From: Thermoplasmata archaeon
Lineage (GTDB): Archaea > Thermoplasmatota > Thermoplasmata > Thermoplasmatales > Thermoplasmataceae
Assembly (NCBI GenBank): GCA_021827885.1
Contig: JAKAUD010000137.1
Span: forward strand, 1 to 9,718
Reading direction: 5' to 3'
Length of the DNA stretch: 9,718 bases
Below, piece by piece: positions 5,998 through 9,718 of the stretch. Each line of letters starts with the position of its first letter. Within the stretch, counting starts at the first letter, position 1. A program made the translations under genes and the position numbers. The notes under the pieces were generated by a model. The model did no database searches, had not been told where the DNA came from, and saw only the letters and a program-made list of their open reading frames with translations.

Positions 5998-7017
5998 CTA
6001 ATATGATCTCATTTTTGGATCTAGAATTTCCATAAGACCATCAGAGAGCAGCGAAAATCCCATAATTAATAGTAACAGGAATAGCCCTGGAATAAAAACT
6101 GCCCACCAATATCCCGATAACAGCAATGTGGAGGCAGGCGGCGGAGTAAAATAAGGATAGCCTGCCAGTATTATTACACCAAAGCTCTGGAACCCGTTAA
6201 TAGCATTTCCCAACTCGGGATAATACCCTACTTTTGACATCGCTCCTGGGAAAAGAAAATTCACTGTAGCTATGATTATAATCACAGTTGAGAAGTCAAT
6301 GGACATCCTTACAAGTATAGGGGTCATTGCATTAGGAATGAGATGGCTTATAGCTATCCTAAACTTTGAGGCACCTGAAGCTATTGAGGCTTCGACATAG
6401 TTCATGCTCTTTACCTGCAGGATTGAGTTTCTCATGAGTTTCGCATAATATGACCATAAAATGAATGAAATGCCAAGGCTAAGGTATAGAAATGAGAATC
6501 CTATTTCAAAGGCAAATATCATCGCTCCAATGAGGATTGGTATTGCCATGAACGTGTCTGTGATCCTCATCAAAATATGATCAGGAGATTCTGAAGGATA
6601 TACTGCTAACAAACCTATCGATATCCCAATAGAAGAACTGATCGCGATAGTCAAAAACGCGTAGCCAATATCAATAGGAAGAGATGCAAGAAGAACGGGT
6701 AATATCGGTATCTGGTACATGCTTGTCCCTAATATACCATAGATTCCATTGGAGAGTGTTGGAGGGGTCGGGAATTTAAAATAGTTGCTGGAATTGGTAA
6801 AGGAGAAGAGCGTGAAAGTGTTACTTACTCCTAGATATTCAGGGTATACCATATCTAGAATTGAGAAGAAAATCATTATTGATACAATTGTAAATCCAGC
6901 AAAGAACGTTTTCTTTTTCATTGCTAATTTCATAAAATCGATTATGGTTGTTTTGATTCCCATAATTCTTTTTATCAGAAGCGATCCTGTCTTTTGATTG
7001 GTCCCAGGTTCATTCAT
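5998..7017 (-). CDS. Dipeptide/oligopeptide ABC transporter permease, DppC/OppC-like
   Basis: The second membrane subunit of a peptide-type ABC importer (339 residues). DppC hallmarks include the first helix at about 38-55, a LGTSMYQIPIL segment at 96-106 where the family has LGTD..GRD, and the EAA loop at about 206-229 (YVEASIASGASKFRIAISH then LIPNA). The C-terminus, LLSDGLMEILDPKMRS, matches the NllGDgLRd.lDPr ending. Hydrophobic segments also lie near 112-140, 152-185, 236-256 and 304-324. The expected charged residues of LGTD-GRD are missing, so this is a divergent member. The ATG at 7017 has a TATA-like element about 28 bases upstream (7041-7049); Met19 is an alternative start. It probably pairs with the DppB-like protein at 4831-5973, but it is transcribed toward it from its own promoter. 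Confidence 0.87.
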   Translation of the reverse strand: MNEPGTNQKTGSLLIKRIMGIKTTIIDFMKLAMKKKTFFAGFTIVSIMIFFSILDMVYPEYLGVSNTFTLFSFTNSSNYFKFPTPPTLSNGIYGILGTSMYQIPILPVLLASLPIDIGYAFLTIAISSSIGISIGLLAVYPSESPDHILMRITDTFMAIPILIGAMIFAFEIGFSFLYLSLGISFILWSYYAKLMRNSILQVKSMNYVEASIASGASKFRIAISHLIPNAMTPILVRMSIDFSTVIIIIATVNFLFPGAMSKVGYYPELGNAINGFQSFGVIILAGYPYFTPPPASTLLLSGYWWAVFIPGLFLLLLIMGFSLLSDGLMEILDPKMRSY

Positions 7018-7040
7018 TCTTTGCTGTATTGGATTAATTC

Positions 7041-7049
7041 ATTATTAAG
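7041..7049 (-). promoter_or_regulatory. Candidate TATA box of the DppC-like gene
   Basis: The minus strand reads CTTAATAAT, preceded by an A-rich CCAAA, about 28 bases before the ATG at 7017. This fits an archaeal promoter for a leaderless transcript and supports independent transcription of this subunit. Confidence 0.4.
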
Positions 7050-7143
7050 TTTGGGCAACTACCGACAAGAGGCAAGTGAATTGCTATAGAGAGGTATGAT
7101 TTTATTGTGTCTTTTATTCAAATAGTGTAATGCTGAAAAATCG

Positions 7144-7932
7144 TCACAATTTCATTCTTTTCTTATAAATTCTTATAGATGCATAAATTGCAATAGGGAT
7201 GGCCAATAGTGTATAAACCACAACATTATAGATAAATATAGAGCCAAACGGATCATATGGAACATTGTTATTGTTTGCATTAGGAATTGGGTAGTGATTA
7301 CTTGGGGGACTTACTGCTTTCAATATGTTTGATCCTAAGAGTGTATAGTTAGTATAACAGAAAAAATAGCCAGATGCAAGCTTATCGCTCCTTATAACTA
7401 AACCAGTTCCATTTTCAACACAGTATGAATATGAGACACTTGATGACACAGTTTGGTTCCAGAAATAGACATTTATTATCATAGAATTAAAACGAATATA
7501 TCGATTAGTAAAGTTGTGAACTTTTGAATTATTCCCTATTTCACTTATAAAATTTTGATTATAAATTGGAAGTACATTTGGTTGACTGGTTAGGTTTACT
7601 GTGTAATTCTTCTGAAACGAACCTGTATTTGGCGGCGAAGCTGAAGGATTCATATCAGTTGTAAGAAGGTTATAAACAATTGTATTAGAGCTATTATTAT
7701 AACCAGATATTGTGTAATTCCGGTAATTAAAGTTATTTGAGGGGGGACCGTTATAATCAAGTAATTCAGTGGTGTGAATATAACTTATTTTGTCGCCAAC
7801 TTTAAATTCGTTCTTCTGTGTAATATTGTAATTTGAAGTTGTTGCCGAAGACATTATTGAAATTGTTGGGATAATTACCATTAGCAAGGAGAGAAAAATC
7901 GCTATCCAAAATTTGGGACGGTTGCAATTCAT
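7144..7932 (-). CDS. Secreted, membrane-anchored, sequon-rich surface protein
   Basis: A 262-residue protein with extracellular topology. A hydrophobic signal segment (about 8-30, IAIFLSLLMVIIPTISIMSS) is followed by a roughly 200-residue polar domain. A transmembrane helix (about 231-252) and a basic tail (IYKKRMKL) on the cytoplasmic side close the protein. The outer domain is rich in Asn, Ser, Thr and Tyr and has eleven N-x-S/T sequons (N36, N72, N79, N80, N109, N113, N134, N140, N159, N174, N195), so heavy N-glycosylation is likely. After the signal, EFKVGDKISYIHT resembles the FKVGD..Y openings common in Thermoplasmata surface proteins. Two Cys (171, 192) could form a disulfide. No enzymatic motif is seen. 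TATATA lies about 20 bases upstream of the ATG. A link to the neighbouring permeases is possible but unsupported, and the function is unknown. Confidence 0.75.
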   Translation of the reverse strand: MNCNRPKFWIAIFLSLLMVIIPTISIMSSATTSNYNITQKNEFKVGDKISYIHTTELLDYNGPPSNNFNYRNYTISGYNNSSNTIVYNLLTTDMNPSASPPNTGSFQKNYTVNLTSQPNVLPIYNQNFISEIGNNSKVHNFTNRYIRFNSMIINVYFWNQTVSSSVSYSYCVENGTGLVIRSDKLASGYFFCYTNYTLLGSNILKAVSPPSNHYPIPNANNNNVPYDPFGSIFIYNVVVYTLLAIPIAIYASIRIYKKRMKL

Positions 7933-7949
7933 ATTTTAATATCGCCCTC

Positions 7950-7957
7950 TATATATC
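7950..7957 (-). promoter_or_regulatory. Candidate TATA box of the surface protein gene
   Basis: A TATATA run (minus-strand GATATATAG) is centred about 21 bases before the ATG at 7932. It is slightly close for a fully leaderless start, but it is the best box in the region. Confidence 0.4.
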
Positions 7958-8095
7958 ATTATGAAAATTTGTCTTAAATAAGTTATTGTATTCGATGATA
8001 GTATACATGAATTGCTGTAATTTAGAAAAGATCCTGTATAGCTCTAAATTGCCTCCATTTCATATATTTTCTTCCAGTGATCCAATCCTCATTTT

Positions 8096-8153
8096 TGTCT
8101 ATTGTCAATAGCGGTTGAATATTTTCCACCCATACTTAGATTTTCTTCCATTT
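8096..8153 (-). repeat. Probable right end of a truncated IS21 element
   Basis: Just after the istB stop, the minus strand reads GGAAAATATTCAACCGCTATTGACA, written here as GGAAAATATTCAAC plus CGCTATTGACA. This resembles IS21-family right ends, which carry repeated sites ending in a ..TTGACA-type tip. The string TGGAAGAAAAT occurs twice on the minus strand (about 8066-8077 and 8140-8150), consistent with the multiple terminal repeats of IS21. The outer tip could be near 8103 or 8096. No matching left end is in the window. Confidence 0.4.
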
Positions 8154-8732
8154 TCATTTCACTTCGTTCATATTAATATTGTTCAGCTTCTTTCTCTCCC
8201 TCAGCCTGTAGGAATCTCCCCTTATATTCACTACAATGCAATGATGAAGTATCCTGTCAAGAACGGCTGATGCCATTACTGAATCTCCAAGAATCTCACC
8301 CCATTCCGAGAATCCCTTGTTTGATGTGTATATTGTCGAATGCTTCTCATACCTCGATGATACGAACTGGAAGAAAAGATTCGATTCTTCCCTTTTCAAT
8401 GGAAGATATCCTATTTCATCAACTATCATTACAGGAAACCTGGAGTATGTTGCCAGACGATACGACAATTTCGAGGAGAGGAAGCCCTTCCTCAATGCCT
8501 GGACAAGCTTCACCGCTGTAGTATAATATATCGATATTTCTGAATAATCTGCCTGCATTCCCAGCGCAACGGAAAGATGTGTCTTTCCAACGCCCGGTGG
8601 TCCCAGAAATACAATATTCTCATTGCTGTGGATGAAGCGCTTGGTCATGAGGTCATCAATAACCTTCCTGTCGATGGATGGCTGGAAGGAGAAATCAAAC
8701 TTGACTTTCGGATTATAAATTAGTGTAACCAG
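8154..8732 (-). pseudogene. istB: 5'-truncated istB (IS21 helper ATPase)
   Basis: IstB is the AAA+ ATPase that assists the IstA transposase of IS21 elements. Counting from ATG 8648 (164 codons), Walker A is GPPGVGKTH at 16-24, Walker B is VMIVDEIGYLP at 73-83 (D77, E78), a sensor-like TIYTSN follows at 105-110, and the C-terminus NIRGDSYRLRERKK is the normal family ending. Homology does not begin at this ATG. The frame stays open upstream through KFDFSFQPSIDRKVIDDL, the conserved entry to the ATPase domain, to a TAG at 8735-8733 with no ATG or GTG start. About 60-80 N-terminal residues are therefore missing compared with the usual ~250. No istA is present. The gene is a broken remnant, although the ATPase core could still be expressed from the internal ATG. 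Confidence 0.85.
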
Positions 8733-8765
8733 CTATATTTCAGGATGAATGTAAAAATATTGTTT

Positions 8766-9641
8766 TTATTCTGCAATCTTGGCTTCTCCTGGCAAATATA
8801 TTATGTCAAGTATATCGTCCTCCATCTTGTATGAAGCACCACATTCCCCGCAGGTTAAATCCGGCCCGTGATTTGGCAGCCCCGTGCCGCAACGAGGGCA
8901 CTGCAATATGTCCTGTATTGCGGGAAGTGACTCTTTAAGAGCACCATTCTTTTGCAACAGGAAGAAAGTTGTAGGAAACACCGAGAATTTGTTAAAGATG
9001 CTTCCTATAGCAAGAAAGAATTTCATGGGTAGAAATTTCATGAAAGAATAGTCTTCAAGGCCACTTGATATTCTCGTGCATTCCGTAAAGCCATTAGTTT
9101 CGAAAAGATGCTGTGTGAATTTCCGTTTGTGCGCAAAGGTTGAGAAGGAAGCAGGAAAAATTTGTGATGTGTTCTCACGTGAGAATGTTACGCTCTTCAG
9201 TTTAAGAAAAGATGGATTCTCATTGTATGCATGGTGCTTGATGTCGTCAACAAGAGTGGCTAAGGACGGTTTGGGATTCACTGAAATTATTAAGAATCCC
9301 CTTGGCACTATTACCCTGGAAAGTTCTCGTATGACCTGAAGAGGTTGTGATGCAAAATTGAAGACCCTGATCATGACGATGGATGAAACTGATGAATCAA
9401 CAAAAGGCAGGTGATAAAGGTTGGAAGCGATAAAAAGAGCGGTTCAAGCGACATTTCAGTTTCTGGCTTCCAACAAGAATGATTTGTTGATATCGGCTCC
9501 AATATATTCCCCAAAATATTTCTGCACAATTCCGGTGAGTCTTCCGTTTCCGGTACCTAATTCAAGTATCCGTCTGCAGTCCGATTTTTTAACATTTGCG
9601 AGCGGGAATTCCCCTTTCGCAAGATAGGGATGAAAGCGAGC
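8766..9641 (-). pseudogene. SAM methyltransferase with C-terminal zinc ribbon, interrupted by stop codons
   Basis: One reading frame can be followed for 291 codons. It has methyltransferase motif I (RRILELGTGNGRLTG), the motif II acidic region (YIGADINKSFLL), a YHLPFVDSSVSSIVMIRVF segment and the RVIVPRGFLIISV post-motif. It ends in a Trm112-like zinc ribbon with two CxxC pairs (LQCPRCG and LTCGECG; Cys159, 162, 175 and 178 when counted from ATG 9374). Within this frame TGA occurs at 9458-9456 and 9446-9444, four codons apart. TAG at 9644-9642 closes it upstream, before any ATG, GTG or TTG. All three can arise from C-to-T changes (CGA to TGA, CAG to TAG). The longest stop-free ATG frame (202 codons, 9374-8766) lacks motif I and the SAM site. 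It is most likely a pseudogene; sequence error or readthrough are alternatives. The substrate is unknown. Confidence 0.75.
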
Positions 9642-9668
9642 CTATGGCGGAAATAGATGGTTGATTTA

Positions 9669-9718
9669 CTACAACCTTCTAATCACATTACTCAAATCAT
9701 GCAATAGATAGGCCTTAT
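9669..9718 (-). CDS. Possible C-terminus of a gene entering from the right edge
   Basis: In the same frame as the methyltransferase remnant, about 15 codons reading KAYLLHDLSNVIRRL run from the edge to TAG (9671-9669) followed at once by TAA. The amphipathic composition and tandem stops suggest a real gene end, but the fragment is too short to identify and could be chance. Confidence 0.2.
   Translation of the reverse strand, partial: KAYLLHDLSNVIRRL

Noticed and set aside
8270..8526. Plus-strand frames of 69 and 83 codons inside 8270-8526
   Set aside because: They lie opposite the conserved istB ATPase core, have no motifs, and are shadows of that frame.
9444..9458. Selenocysteine insertion at the two TGA codons
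   Set aside because: The positions are outside the catalytic motifs, fit Arg rather than Cys in this family, and two so close together without a visible SECIS-like hairpin make recoding unlikely.
9076..9627. Plus-strand frames at 9076-9339 and 9421-9627
   Set aside because: Both lie opposite recognisable methyltransferase sequence on the minus strand; the second covers the antisense of motif I.
1..9718. CRISPR array, tRNA or rRNA genes
   Set aside because: I looked for regularly spaced direct repeats and for cloverleaf or rRNA signature strings on both strands and found none.

Overview
This window looks like an AT-rich archaeal chromosome segment, most likely from an acidophilic Thermoplasmatales-type organism (Ferroplasma, Cuniculiplasma, Acidiplasma or a relative). 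That placement is inferred. The genes use AGG, AGA and ATA freely. Several starts have no Shine-Dalgarno sequence but do have an A/T-rich TATA-like box about 21-28 bases upstream, which suggests leaderless transcripts. One secreted protein is packed with N-glycosylation sequons. No rRNA, tRNA or CRISPR array was seen.

Left part (1-2416). A partial gene of unknown function leaves the window on the minus strand (666 to 1). After about 350 empty bases comes a decayed transposase-like stretch (1018-1620). It is followed by a compact block of hairpins (1643-1934) that reads as a structured RNA rather than a protein. The latter includes a 10-bp closing stem (1801-1810 with 1856-1865) and is the most interesting unexplained signal here. 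Candidates are an ORF-less HEARO/IscB-type omega RNA, a group II intron fragment, or an unknown RNA. The next 480 bases hold no intact gene.

Middle part (2417-7017). An apparently intact IS4/IS1634-type transposase (2438-3841) begins with GTG inside a perfect 24-bp palindrome that lies between the TATA box and the coding region. A small membrane zinc-peptidase gene (M48/M56-like) starts about 30 bases after the transposase stop. Its promoter, and perhaps its present 5' end, may come from the insertion. Two dipeptide/oligopeptide ABC permease subunits follow: a DppB-like gene on plus and a DppC-like gene on minus. They converge tail to tail with a 24-base gap, instead of forming the usual dppBC operon. 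No ATPase or solute-binding gene is in the window.

Right part (7144-9718, all minus strand). A secreted, C-terminally anchored, sequon-rich protein comes first. Next is a 5'-truncated istB with the probable right end of an IS21 element. Last is a methyltransferase with a C-terminal zinc ribbon. Its frame can be followed back through motif I but is broken by two TGA codons four codons apart and by an upstream TAG, so it is probably a pseudogene. Overall this is an accessory region littered with mobile-element debris around a peptide-transport locus.
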